Part shown: one piece after another, positions 35,517 to 44,743 of the stretch
Layout: each line of letters begins with the position of its first letter
How positions within the stretch are numbered: position 1 is the first letter of the stretch
DNA from: Candidatus Poseidoniaceae archaeon
GTDB lineage: Archaea; Thermoplasmatota; Poseidoniia; Poseidoniales; Poseidoniaceae
DNA: 64,000 nt
Assembly (NCBI GenBank): GCA_949372875.1
Contig: CASIAW010000005.1
Location: 34,586-98,585 of the forward strand
Direction of reading: 5' to 3'
The notes under the pieces: generated by a model
Database searches by the model: none
What the model was told of the DNA's origin: nothing
Seen by the model: the letters and a program-made list of their open reading frames with translations, nothing else
Translations under genes and position numbers: made by a program

Positions 35517-35591
35517 AGTGGCCACATTGATGCGGTAGATGCTTTCACTCATGAATGTGATGGGTATTTGTAGCGTAAAACATCTACTCAT

Positions 35592-36479
35592 TCAAGATAC
35601 ACTTGGGCCATACAAGTCATTAGCCAGCTCAAAATGGGCTTTCCAAAGATAGTCTTCATCCAACCCTGCTTCCAACAGTTGTTTGGTACGCTTTGGAACC
35701 GTTTTGGGACCTAATACTGCGCCAGGGCGCCGTAAATCATCCATGTAATCCGTTTCTAAGAGAAAGCCGTGCGAACAAGATTCGACGGTTGACATTAATT
35801 CTTCAATGGCGCCTTTTCCTATGAGTACACTTGGAGTCACGCCTTGAGTCACCTCATGAGAGATGTTTGCAGGAGCATAATGACGCACCAGCCGGTTCGC
35901 TGCCAGACCCGACTTCTGAGCCATGGATGCCATATCCCTGTAGGTCGATTCAAGCTCGCCTTCGACATGCAACTGTAAAGCCACACCTTCTTGTTGGGCT
36001 AAGTGCATTGTCTCCAATAAAAGAGAATTCGATAAATCCCAAATTGTATCAGTTACAGGCCAGTGAGGACGTCCCACTTCTCCAATCGCATGGGCTTTAC
36101 CTTCGTGGATAAATTCTAATGCTGCTGAGATACTGTCTCGATAATTTTCAACCGCTCGTTCTGCTCCCTGTTTACCTGATTCTTCAATCCAAGCGCCAAA
36201 TTGGTGAGCGAACGCAGCAGGGTGAGGCCCGAGAACAATACGGACTCCTAATCCAACTTGCTTACGAACTTCTTCCGCCATTTTGACAGTATCCGCATAT
36301 GTTTCAGTATGCCCTTCCTTGGTCGTAGGAGGGGCAGAAAAATCAGGACAATGAACCAATACAATATCTGTTCCACCTGCATGTTTGAAATCACGCGCAG
36401 CTTCGAGAAAACGTCCTTTTCGATTCAAGTGAAAATGATTATCTAGAATCGGGCCGGTCCAACTGACATTCTCTTCCAT
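35592..36479 (-). CDS. TatD-like metal-dependent hydrolase
   Basis: A 295-residue TIM-barrel amidohydrolase. Metal-binding and catalytic motifs of the TatD/COG1099-like group are present in order: LDNHFHL near residue 13, LGPHP near 83, AIGEVGRPHWP near 132, QLHVEG near 165 and LLETDYMDD near 240. TatD proteins are DNA or peptide-bond hydrolases; the substrate of this archaeal branch is not known. ATG 36479 is preceded by GAGGG. It lies downstream of the TBP-like gene on the same strand. Confidence 0.85.
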   Translation of the reverse strand: MEENVSWTGPILDNHFHLNRKGRFLEAARDFKHAGGTDIVLVHCPDFSAPPTTKEGHTETYADTVKMAEEVRKQVGLGVRIVLGPHPAAFAHQFGAWIEESGKQGAERAVENYRDSISAALEFIHEGKAHAIGEVGRPHWPVTDTIWDLSNSLLLETMHLAQQEGVALQLHVEGELESTYRDMASMAQKSGLAANRLVRHYAPANISHEVTQGVTPSVLIGKGAIEELMSTVESCSHGFLLETDYMDDLRRPGAVLGPKTVPKRTKQLLEAGLDEDYLWKAHFELANDLYGPSVS

Positions 36480-36557
36480 GATGGCCCTCAGTTAAACGCA
36501 GGAATCCATGAGATTTCAACGCATGGGGAAAAAAGAAGAAGAGAAGGTGATTCAAAG

Positions 36558-37097
36558 TTAAATGAAGAGGTTTTCTTCCTTCAACTGGGTTCTCCAATAT
36601 ACTGCTGCCATTGCCACAATGTTTTGATGGCGAGCATCTGGTACAATACAGCGGCCATTTGGCCATACGTGAAGCGTTAGATTGTGCCTCGAATCTTCAA
36701 TTACGCTGCATCCAAGTCGTTCATCATACACTGCTGAGCCTGCATTATAATTACCAAATAATTGAGTAATGTTCAGTGATTGCCCAAAATCAAATGAGGC
36801 GACTACCGGACCTAATTCAGTTTCCAGTCCACCGTCGCTCAATCCCAATCTGAGCATGAGTTCCTTTGCAGCAGCACGAGCCGCTTCAACACGATGTGTT
36901 CCATGAACAGTAATTCGACCTTCTCTGTCAATGACCAAGGTAGCACGAGGCTTATCGAGAACTTTGATCACAACGCCACTGGTTTCTTGACCGCCAAGTT
37001 GTGAAATCACCGCTTGTTGGTCAATAGGGGTTGGAGGAGTAAAACGAACCAAGTGATTTTCAATCCGAACTTCGATAGCGGTAGCAGACATACTCAT
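36558..37097 (-). CDS. Divergent TATA-binding-protein homologue
   Basis: At 179 residues the protein has the length of archaeal TBP and two TBP-like repeats. Repeat 1 has TSGVVIKVLDKPRATLVIDR then GRITVHGTHRVEAARAAAKE, matching the GLVYRL..P..TLIF and GK.V.TGA...E.A..A blocks. Repeat 2 begins VVASFDFGQSLNITQLFGNY, as in IVAS.DLG..LNL..IA. The DNA-kinking phenylalanines of normal TBP (QFPG and LIF positions) are not conserved in repeat 1, and repeat 2 has tryptophan nearby (LHVWPNG). It is therefore likely a paralogue with altered DNA or protein binding rather than the main TBP. The start ATG 37097 overlaps the preceding stop (ATGA) with a strong GAGGAGG ribosome site. Confidence 0.65.
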   Translation of the reverse strand: MSMSATAIEVRIENHLVRFTPPTPIDQQAVISQLGGQETSGVVIKVLDKPRATLVIDREGRITVHGTHRVEAARAAAKELMLRLGLSDGGLETELGPVVASFDFGQSLNITQLFGNYNAGSAVYDERLGCSVIEDSRHNLTLHVWPNGRCIVPDARHQNIVAMAAVYWRTQLKEENLFI

Positions 37098-37915
37098 TCC
37101 TCCTCTAAGTCACCGGGTGAAGTAGTGTCTAAACTAATCTTCTCTTGTTTTGGAAGAGCATTCAATGCATCAAGTATGTCATTTCTATGTGGTAAATAGA
37201 GCGGCAGAAGTAAGACTGCCTCATCTCCAAAATCTTCACGAAGCACAGCTAGTGCACCTCGTAAACGAGAGGCATAGCGCTGGTTGCGAGACATGCAGAC
37301 CTCTGGACCGACCAACCATTCACTCAAATCCCACCAAGTGGCTGAGAGTACTGCGGCAGAGCCAAAATTACTCGAAACTCCTTTCGGTGGTTTTTGGGCA
37401 TCAAAGATATTCTTTTTCACCCGTTTCCTCCACTTCCCACCAATCGAAATCATGCCCAGTAATTTTCTCCAATGAGACGCTGCTTTCGCTTCTTTCGTGA
37501 GATGTTCATTCCAGCCTTCGTCATCTGCCGTAGGTTCAATGAAAAATACGGGGCGTTCATGCCTTACTGCGTTACGATGTAATCGTCGGGGCTCTGGGTC
37601 TGGGAATCGCCCACTCGTCACCTCTTCGACACATGAGACCTCATCCAAAAAGATTCCAAAAGCACCACCTGAAATCATACCATGTGAAAGATTAACGCCT
37701 GGAGATTCTGCTTCATCTTTTTCTTCTTGAATCCACAAATCTACGACATCCGGCGATTCAAGTAATGCCAAACCATTCCAAGACTCTCTCGGCCGCATTA
37801 ATCGAGGATAGACCACAGTTGGTAAAACGCCGTGGAGCAAGATTTGGCCCCCATCAGGGTCTTCCCAAACGTAGTCGTCCCAATCTAGTCGAGCGGGCAA
37901 ACTGTTCACGCTCAC
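37094..37915 (-). CDS. Hypothetical protein upstream of the TBP-like gene
   Basis: A soluble protein of about 273 residues with no family I can name. Its middle contains a basic patch (HWRKLLGMISIGGKWRKRVK), and the C-terminal third (SRNQRYASRLRGALAVLRED then LPLYLPHRNDILDAL) is helical. GTG 37915 forms a GTGA overlap with the stop of the giant surface protein and is the most likely start; TTG 37930 is an alternative. The next gene overlaps its end by 4 bases. Tight coupling suggests it works with, or is co-regulated with, the TBP-like protein. Confidence 0.65.
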   Translation of the reverse strand: MSVNSLPARLDWDDYVWEDPDGGQILLHGVLPTVVYPRLMRPRESWNGLALLESPDVVDLWIQEEKDEAESPGVNLSHGMISGGAFGIFLDEVSCVEEVTSGRFPDPEPRRLHRNAVRHERPVFFIEPTADDEGWNEHLTKEAKAASHWRKLLGMISIGGKWRKRVKKNIFDAQKPPKGVSSNFGSAAVLSATWWDLSEWLVGPEVCMSRNQRYASRLRGALAVLREDFGDEAVLLLPLYLPHRNDILDALNALPKQEKISLDTTSPGDLEEE

Positions 37916-40900
37916 TGGCTTTTGACCCAATCACGAAGAGCATCAATACTCCATCCTTGGTCAAAGTAACCTTGGATTTCATCTTGCGTCCATTGTGGGA
38001 ATTCAGCCATGGCTTGGGTCATTTCAGGTGAAACATTAGCGGCTGGTGCAGCTTGGGGTGGACCAGATACTGGCTTCGGTTGACCTGGCAATTCCACATA
38101 TGCTTTTGTACCCTCTTCTTCGTATTCATCAAAGAGGTCATCGCCACTTCCTCGGCGAGCTAAAACAAACACCAGTGTTCCAAGTACGGCAACTGCGATA
38201 CCAAGGATAGCGAGAATCAAGAAGAGCCCGCTCGAATCAGAAGACTGACTCTCAACCTTGACATTGAAAGATTCTCCGACTGATGAGCCGTTATACAACA
38301 ATTCATCAGTCGTATCATCGGATATGAGGTAGTACATTCCAGTGGTTGCTAGGTCAAATTGCTGAAGCGTCACAGTAACCCACATTGATTCACCAACTGC
38401 GATGTCACCAGTGGAAATATTTCCTTCAAATACGGGCACTCCTTGGTTGATGACTGAACGTATGTTGAGAACAGTCGATCCATCCATTGTCCCGGAATTC
38501 GATACTTTGATTTCCAAATCCATATCTTGTCCAACTTCAGGTTTAGCAGGCCGCATTACCACATCTGTAATTGCAAACGAAGCCTCTTCATGAATCAGTA
38601 GATACGATGACTTGTGTTGAGGGGTGCTGGAAAAGATTGGAGCAATTCCACCTTCATCAGTCGGGCCGCCACCTAAGAGTGCTTGAGTGCCTGCTGAATC
38701 AGTTGCGTCAATCCAGAACACAACCTCGATACTGTTGGATATTTCGTCTGATGTTGGGTCTTTTTGCTCTTCGATTATTGGCCACAAATCAACACACTCT
38801 GCGGAGGCAAAGTAAGAACCGCCGCTCGGTGTGAGTGTGAGTTCTTGTTTCATTGGCATTTCATCAAAGGTTGTTTGATATTCGCCCCACAGTAAGCTTG
38901 AAGCAGGAGAGGAATAGAATCCCCAAGCAACGGAAACATCACCTTGGAACAAGGCTTCCTGCTCTTCAAGAATGACTTCAATATCGACGCAATGGAAAGT
39001 TGAGGTTGGCAAAATATTAGACAGAACTTCACCATTACTGTCCTTTAGTGTCCATGTATTAGTTACGACTCGAGGAGCAGTTCCATCTACCTTGAGATTA
39101 AACGTTTGACATCCGTATGAGGATGCAGAAGCACAAATCGCAGAGGTTGTATCGACTGCACCGAACGGCAATCCTGTGATGTCATTACCACATTCGCCGT
39201 TGGAACCACCATCTCCACCTGTTGCATCGTATGGACACAAACGGAAGGAGTAAGTGTAGTCGTTTGTCATTGGAGGTGCAGTGATATTGATGTCAAAAAT
39301 ACCTCCAGTAAAGGTGTGATAGGTGACTTCACCCGGATAAGGAACGTATCCCTTGGAACCGTCACGTTCTGCGGTTTGACGGGTTAATTCCAGCGTCAAT
39401 TCAATTTCAGGAGTGATGTACACTTCATTGAAAATTCCGTCAAGATATGCATATTGTCCTTGGAAGGATATGATGTCGCCAGGGTATACAAAGCCATTGC
39501 GAACATCTTGGGTAATTGGTTCGATTTCGTCTGAGAACAGCGGTGTAATCATCATGTTATTCGCAGAATCAGCACGGTAATCAAGTTGGATTCCGTCGCT
39601 GTAATGCCAATCTTGGATGTGCCGTCCTGGGGCAGGAAGCATTCTGTATCGAGGATTGTCAAGGTCTTGCATGTACAACACCGGGTTGTTCAAAGATGTT
39701 GTAGCACCAGGTAATCCCCATGTCATACGAATTGGTAAATCGAGGTAGAAATCTGCTTCGAACGGATCGATAAGGACGTTACCACTCATTCTGAGCACTT
39801 GAGGTCCTTTGAAATCTCCGTCTTCTTCTAGAATTTCGATATACGGGCTATCGGTCCAAGCAGTTTCGTTTCTTGGATAATAGTAGACCGACATATCCTC
39901 CCGGTCATCAGCCAAATCGATGCGGAAATAATCTATGTCCCTCCATCCATTGTCATCGTTTGCTTCGACAATTAAGTGATATTCATTTCCAGCATACATG
40001 GTATGATTCCATTTTCCGTTGTATTGTTGTTGATTCGATTTCAAGAAACGATTATCTTGTGAGTCATCGATAAAGAAGTTTCGAATGACTGGAGATTTCG
40101 AGTTCATCGAAACATAGGTGAAGTAATCAGTATCAAATCCTGGCGCACCACCGTTAATCGGGTTACCAGCCTTATCGTATCCTTCAATCCAAACGCTGAC
40201 TTTCCCGACTGGGTCTTGACCAACATTCGCATTATCGTTGAACGAAGCTGTATAATTTGCAAATGGTGCAGCTCCATCGCTGTATGCAGTGACTGTGATG
40301 TATTCATCCGCTTCTGGCTGGCCGTTTGAATTTGAATCATGGTCGTATTGAACCCAAATTTTCAGGTCAAGGGATTCAGGGGCATTCGGAAGGTCACTTG
40401 CGTTTAGGCGAATCGATTGATCTCCTGTTGAAGTAGGATTTGAGGAAGGAACAACCCAAGTGTCGTCGACCATAACACGCCAGTTACTGTCGAGTGAAGG
40501 GTCAACTTGACCGTTGAGAATACGAACTTCAAGCAGGTTCGGATCAAGTGTGTCTATTGAGAGATTGAAAGGAATTCCACACGAACTGTCAGGCCGGTAT
40601 TCAGCAGCTGGACAGAGGGTGTCGCCGCCTTCATAGCCGTCGATACGGAATCTGTATGTATCCTGACCAGCAGCCATTCCAAGGTCAATAGCCCAATTGA
40701 AATCTCCGCCGGGAACGCCAGATTGGTTTGCAACTTGGTTCCATTCAATGGAAATATTTCCGCCAGTATTGTTGATTGTTTTTTGCTCAAGCACCATGAA
40801 ATATCCACTTGGGTTCGGAGAAATCGACAAGTCTTGAAGCCGTATTGAACCAACAATATTGACTGTTTGTCCGGAGGTTCCATCATCAAGGTCTTGCACA

Positions 40901-43845
40901 ATTCCGATGTTATTGAGCACTTGGAACGAGGTGATTATTGCGTCATTTTCAACAGCATTGCCGCCGTTTGGGGCAAGTAATACCGCATCAGGAAGGCCAT
41001 TCACACCATTGGAAGCAACGAGTCCAGAATAAATTCGAACTTCATCGGTATCTTCCCAATTAGAATTTACAATGAAGCGCCAGGTAATCTGTTTTCCGTC
41101 ACTGATAGCTACGGGAGTGGAAGATTCAAGGCTAATGAGGTCTCCGACATCGGATGCTTCAGAGAACTGCAAATCATCACTATAACTCAAAATAACATCT
41201 CCAGTCTTAGATTCAAAGGTCAATGTTGCTTCTGCCAAACTTGCGCCAGTAAGAGGACTTACTGTGTGCGTAGTCACTATTTCATAAATTCCTCCATTTG
41301 GGTATAACCCAATAGGATTACCCACTAAACTCAGGGAGTTATCGTATCCACTCGAAGTTGTCACTTGAAGATTGGAAAGGTTTACTCCACCGCCAATAGC
41401 GCCAGTTACTTTCATTTGGACTTCGGCAGTTGAACCGCCATCCCACAATGCTACACCTTTGTTCAATTCACGATCAAGGCCATCAGCATTGTTGATTGTG
41501 ACAGTGTAGTTGTAAATGATGTCAAGGTCCCTAACGGTCATCTGAGCACCAGTAGAAGCGTTTGGAGATTCTGCCTTTAGGCGGAATGTCTGCCACTCGT
41601 TGCCATATGCATCATAATGGCTAATAGGAACCAAAGCATTCGAAAGAAGAGAATTGAGTGCTCCTTTCACATCCACTGTTCCTCCGAGGTATTCAGGGAA
41701 GACAAGTGAACTGTTTGCGATAGTTCCGAGGAATACTTCTTGAGTCCCAGATAACACAGAGAGTTCAAAACCTTCAGTAGCGTCACTGGTTGAGTAAATT
41801 CCTACTTGGTCAAAGGCAAAGTCAAGAGTCGTGACTTCTGCACCCTTAGGGAGCATGAACATAGCACCTTCCGCAACACCGCTGCTGTCAATGGTGAGCG
41901 TAGAGGATGGTTGACCGTAATTAACACCGTCAATCTTGCTTTGAAGGAAAGTTGTTTGGCGGCCAAATCCTCCAAAAGCTGGCTCATCAAATCCCCAATC
42001 GACTTGGCCGTCATTCGCAACGTCAAGTTGAACATGTTCAGTGTGGTGACCAAACTTCAAATCAAACCAAATCCCACCAACGTTGCACGGGTTCTGATAA
42101 GAGACCGTAGAAGAGAAACCGAAAATAGGAACCGGAAGAGATATTTCAGAAGCTGCTGATATTCCGATTAAGGTAGGACCGTTGGTTGAAATAATATCGA
42201 CAGTTGGTACTTCAGAACAATCATCCTGAATAAATGGAGTAATACTCGTAATAGGCCGATTGAAATTACTTCGTTCAATGGTCGGAGAATAGGTTGTATC
42301 GGTGACGAGTGGAGCATATAGCATCCCCCGATTATTTCCCGGAGACTCCCATACGCCATCGATAATTTCATCCGAGGGCACGTCGGTGGTTTGGTTAAAT
42401 CCGGTTCCTACACGAGTCCCAATGCTAAATCCGTGGAAGATTGGAGAGGACAACCGGCTTGGGCCAGAGTCAAAAGTCAGTTTGAAATCGACTGATGGAT
42501 GCATGGTTGAATTAATCCCCCATAGTTCGATGATTTTACCTTGAAGATTCGTCATTGTGTTGCCGTCTCGGTCAACAACGGTTTGACCAGATGCTGAATC
42601 AACGACTTCAACAGAGATCGTTGCAGTGCTTGTTGTTTCAGATTCAACAGTGAGTATTCCAAATCCATTCGGTTGGTTAGGACCGCTTGAGGTGGATGGA
42701 AGGAAACCGTTGATTGACATGTCTGCAGATTGAGGTAGTGGATCGCCAACTCGGAAATTGTCGATATACCAGCCTGCTTTGCCACCATCAGAGCCACCGA
42801 TATTGTTGTCTTCCATGATGAAACGGAGTTGGACATATTGGCCAACGTATTGAATCAAATCCACGGCAACATTTGCCCAGCCAGTCGGATTGGAAATAGA
42901 TGTAGAAGAACCTGCGAGTGCGTAATCTCCTTGGGAAAGGCCCTGGCAACGTGCATCGATTTGGCCTGCGGAAGAAGAACCGCTTCCACGGGCATAGTAA
43001 CCATTACCATATCCAACTCCGGAAGAATTCGAGAGATCGATATCTATCGGGGAAAAACCTGCAGGGTCATTATCGACAAAGTCGTCATTGTAAGAGGAGC
43101 GAATTTGCATATATGCACAATCTCGGTAGTATACAGGTGGATTGGTGCCGCTTCCAGTCTCTAGATCAAGGTCATGCCATGAATCGAAGTAAGCCAGATG
43201 GTTTTTCATTGCGGAATCAACATAAATCGAAGCAGATGTCATTCGGTAAGTAATACCATTCTGACCAGCGAATTCGTTTGTGTAATCGTCATCGGTGAGC
43301 CCAGTACCCCAGCAAAATGAGCCGCTAGCACAATCAGGGATATTGGAATTTGGTCCGACAGTATTGGCATCAATTTCCCCGTGGTCCCAGCCAAATTGGT
43401 TTTGAGAATAAGCCCGGTGGTCCATGAAACCAGATTGAGTTTCTTCAAAATCAGTAAGGAAACCTTCTGCCTTCAGTTTAACAGGAACTGAATTCGAGCC
43501 TTCTTCGTAGACAAAGTGTGAAGCATTTGAAAACTTCGTAAGTTGGTTGTTATACATCGGATTCCAAACACGAGGCATTGTTTCAATATCGACTCGTGTA
43601 TGTGCGCTGTGCTCAATCATACTGGTCGAGATATCCATCGAAGCACTGGTTACTGTTTCAGAGGCAGGAAGGTGAATAGCACCTGAGTCGGCATCCACAA
43701 AAGGTACTCCGTCTCGTAAATCAATTTCAGTCGTGGAATTACCATTACCGAACGTCGTTACATTTGCAGCTGCTGCAAATGGCGCTAATATCATCAAGAA
43801 AACGAGAAGCAAAGGTACTTTCAATTGTCGATTATTATGGGTCAT
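37912..43845 (-). CDS. Giant secreted multi-domain surface protein with C-terminal anchor
   Basis: About 1977 residues. A signal peptide (LKVPLLLVFLMILAPFAAAA) follows ATG 43845. The ectodomain is rich in Asn, Ser, Thr, Asp and Gly with few Lys. Around residues 120-390 it contains a jelly-roll/MAM-like unit ending in GWYIDNFRVGD; many Ig-like beta-sandwich segments follow, and the last before the membrane (VMRPAKPEVGQDMDLEIKVS) is of the CARDB type. A membrane helix (LFLILAILGIAVAVLGTLVF) precedes a Pro/Ala-rich cytoplasmic tail. The tail ends in FPQWTQDEIQGYFDQGWSID and a final DW. The protein is probably exported by Sec and displayed on the cell surface for adhesion or substrate capture. 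No protease triad is evident. Confidence 0.85.
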   Translation of the reverse strand: MTHNNRQLKVPLLLVFLMILAPFAAAANVTTFGNGNSTTEIDLRDGVPFVDADSGAIHLPASETVTSASMDISTSMIEHSAHTRVDIETMPRVWNPMYNNQLTKFSNASHFVYEEGSNSVPVKLKAEGFLTDFEETQSGFMDHRAYSQNQFGWDHGEIDANTVGPNSNIPDCASGSFCWGTGLTDDDYTNEFAGQNGITYRMTSASIYVDSAMKNHLAYFDSWHDLDLETGSGTNPPVYYRDCAYMQIRSSYNDDFVDNDPAGFSPIDIDLSNSSGVGYGNGYYARGSGSSSAGQIDARCQGLSQGDYALAGSSTSISNPTGWANVAVDLIQYVGQYVQLRFIMEDNNIGGSDGGKAGWYIDNFRVGDPLPQSADMSINGFLPSTSSGPNQPNGFGILTVESETTSTATISVEVVDSASGQTVVDRDGNTMTNLQGKIIELWGINSTMHPSVDFKLTFDSGPSRLSSPIFHGFSIGTRVGTGFNQTTDVPSDEIIDGVWESPGNNRGMLYAPLVTDTTYSPTIERSNFNRPITSITPFIQDDCSEVPTVDIISTNGPTLIGISAASEISLPVPIFGFSSTVSYQNPCNVGGIWFDLKFGHHTEHVQLDVANDGQVDWGFDEPAFGGFGRQTTFLQSKIDGVNYGQPSSTLTIDSSGVAEGAMFMLPKGAEVTTLDFAFDQVGIYSTSDATEGFELSVLSGTQEVFLGTIANSSLVFPEYLGGTVDVKGALNSLLSNALVPISHYDAYGNEWQTFRLKAESPNASTGAQMTVRDLDIIYNYTVTINNADGLDRELNKGVALWDGGSTAEVQMKVTGAIGGGVNLSNLQVTTSSGYDNSLSLVGNPIGLYPNGGIYEIVTTHTVSPLTGASLAEATLTFESKTGDVILSYSDDLQFSEASDVGDLISLESSTPVAISDGKQITWRFIVNSNWEDTDEVRIYSGLVASNGVNGLPDAVLLAPNGGNAVENDAIITSFQVLNNIGIVQDLDDGTSGQTVNIVGSIRLQDLSISPNPSGYFMVLEQKTINNTGGNISIEWNQVANQSGVPGGDFNWAIDLGMAAGQDTYRFRIDGYEGGDTLCPAAEYRPDSSCGIPFNLSIDTLDPNLLEVRILNGQVDPSLDSNWRVMVDDTWVVPSSNPTSTGDQSIRLNASDLPNAPESLDLKIWVQYDHDSNSNGQPEADEYITVTAYSDGAAPFANYTASFNDNANVGQDPVGKVSVWIEGYDKAGNPINGGAPGFDTDYFTYVSMNSKSPVIRNFFIDDSQDNRFLKSNQQQYNGKWNHTMYAGNEYHLIVEANDDNGWRDIDYFRIDLADDREDMSVYYYPRNETAWTDSPYIEILEEDGDFKGPQVLRMSGNVLIDPFEADFYLDLPIRMTWGLPGATTSLNNPVLYMQDLDNPRYRMLPAPGRHIQDWHYSDGIQLDYRADSANNMMITPLFSDEIEPITQDVRNGFVYPGDIISFQGQYAYLDGIFNEVYITPEIELTLELTRQTAERDGSKGYVPYPGEVTYHTFTGGIFDINITAPPMTNDYTYSFRLCPYDATGGDGGSNGECGNDITGLPFGAVDTTSAICASASSYGCQTFNLKVDGTAPRVVTNTWTLKDSNGEVLSNILPTSTFHCVDIEVILEEQEALFQGDVSVAWGFYSSPASSLLWGEYQTTFDEMPMKQELTLTPSGGSYFASAECVDLWPIIEEQKDPTSDEISNSIEVVFWIDATDSAGTQALLGGGPTDEGGIAPIFSSTPQHKSSYLLIHEEASFAITDVVMRPAKPEVGQDMDLEIKVSNSGTMDGSTVLNIRSVINQGVPVFEGNISTGDIAVGESMWVTVTLQQFDLATTGMYYLISDDTTDELLYNGSSVGESFNVKVESQSSDSSGLFLILAILGIAVAVLGTLVFVLARRGSGDDLFDEYEEEGTKAYVELPGQPKPVSGPPQAAPAANVSPEMTQAMAEFPQWTQDEIQGYFDQGWSIDALRDWVKSQ

Positions 43846-43912
43846 GGACTCACCTACTCTCTGCCCCAGCATTCCTTCACCTATAATCGCAACGGACACT
43901 TGCACCACAACC

Positions 43913-43927
43913 CCCTCCTACGGAGGG
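43913..43927. promoter_or_regulatory. Hairpin-forming palindrome upstream of the giant surface-protein gene
   Basis: Perfect 6-bp arms CCCTCC and GGAGGG around TAC, 68-82 bases upstream of the start at 43845. It resembles the C-run/G-run palindromes at 1925-1942 and 34295-34315 in composition and placement. A role as operator or leader hairpin is inferred only from position. Confidence 0.4.
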
Positions 43928-43991
43928 ATTTTAGAAAGAAAGGAAATTAAAGTTCAACAACTCGTTTATTGACCCATGCCTCCTGTGTGAT

Positions 43992-44135
43992 TTAGTCTAA
44001 ACTACCGAGTCGGTTTTCACTTTTTTTAAGCCGTTTCAAAGAGGTAATTGTTGTCGAGAGTGATGCCTCAAGTGCGTCACGAACCTCAGGACTAATACTG
44101 TGTTCGAAGGCCCCCATAGATTGAGAAATACACAT
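43992..44135 (-). CDS. Possible small protein of 47 residues
   Basis: An open frame beginning MCISQSMGAFEHSISPEVRD and ending in RLGSLD-stop, preceded by purine-rich AGGTTCGAAGACAA. The middle (VRDALEASLSTTITSLKRLK) is a plausible amphipathic helix, and composition resembles the neighbouring proteins rather than random sequence. An internal ATG six codons later (MGAFEHS) could be the real start. It is transcribed in the direction of the giant surface-protein gene. No homology can be claimed. Confidence 0.35.
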   Translation of the reverse strand: MCISQSMGAFEHSISPEVRDALEASLSTTITSLKRLKKSENRLGSLD

Positions 44136-44239
44136 TTGTCTTCGAACCTAATAGATGCCATGCCCCAAGGTCAAGAAACCGCCTTCAGACTGGGTAATGC
44201 CCCACATGAGTTCTTGAGGGAGAACTCCACCGCGTAACC

Positions 44240-44701
44240 ATGGAACCTTACTCGAAAGAGCCGGCCACCCTCATTGAACACGTCTTTCCAGGCGACACAA
44301 ATGCTTACGACACATTATTTGGCGGGAAATTGCTTTCCATGATGGATAAAGCAGGTGGAATTGCATGTGCGAAATTCGCTCACCGTGAATTTGTAACAAT
44401 TTCTATTGATGCTTTGACATTCATTGCACCTGCTCGGCAAGGTGACTTGCTTGAAGTGACTGGAAAGGTCGTCTTTACCAGCAGCCACACTGCTTGCACA
44501 AAAGTCACAGCAGTTGCCATAAACAAAGCCACTTGGGAGAAGAAGAAAATATGTGAAGGGTTCTTCTTTTTCGTCGCTATTGATTCGATGATGAGACCAA
44601 TACCAATTCCACAATTTGTTGTTGAAGATGCGAGTGAGCAAGAAGATTGGGATCACGCAAAAAAGATTCGCGAACAGATGTTAGCAAATCGAAAGAAGTG
44701 A
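44240..44701 (+). CDS. Acyl-CoA thioesterase, hotdog fold (YciA/BACH-like)
   Basis: 153 residues. The active-site region NAYDTLFGGKLLSMMDKAGG and the following VTISIDALTFIAPARQGDLL are the signature of the YciA/BACH cytosolic acyl-CoA thioesterases, in which Asn and the Asp of the helix position water for hydrolysis. The charged C-terminal helix is also typical. The enzyme would release free fatty acid or another acyl group from CoA. It is not next to the synthase operon, which lacks its own thioesterase, so a functional link is possible but unproven. The EF-like gene follows on the same strand. Confidence 0.9.
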   Translation: MEPYSKEPATLIEHVFPGDTNAYDTLFGGKLLSMMDKAGGIACAKFAHREFVTISIDALTFIAPARQGDLLEVTGKVVFTSSHTACTKVTAVAINKATWEKKKICEGFFFFVAIDSMMRPIPIPQFVVEDASEQEDWDHAKKIREQMLANRKK

Positions 44702-44743
44702 AGTTACCCCTACCTTCATGTGGCCCACATTGGTGGACGAAAC

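Larger units (their letters stand above)
43846..44239. other. Intergenic region before the divergent thioesterase gene
   Basis: 394 bases without an established gene. It holds the CCCTCC/GGAGGG palindrome (43913-43927) and one possible 47-codon gene (43992-44135, listed separately). The rest must contain the promoters of the leftward surface protein and the rightward thioesterase. I see no tRNA or other structured RNA. Confidence 0.5.
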
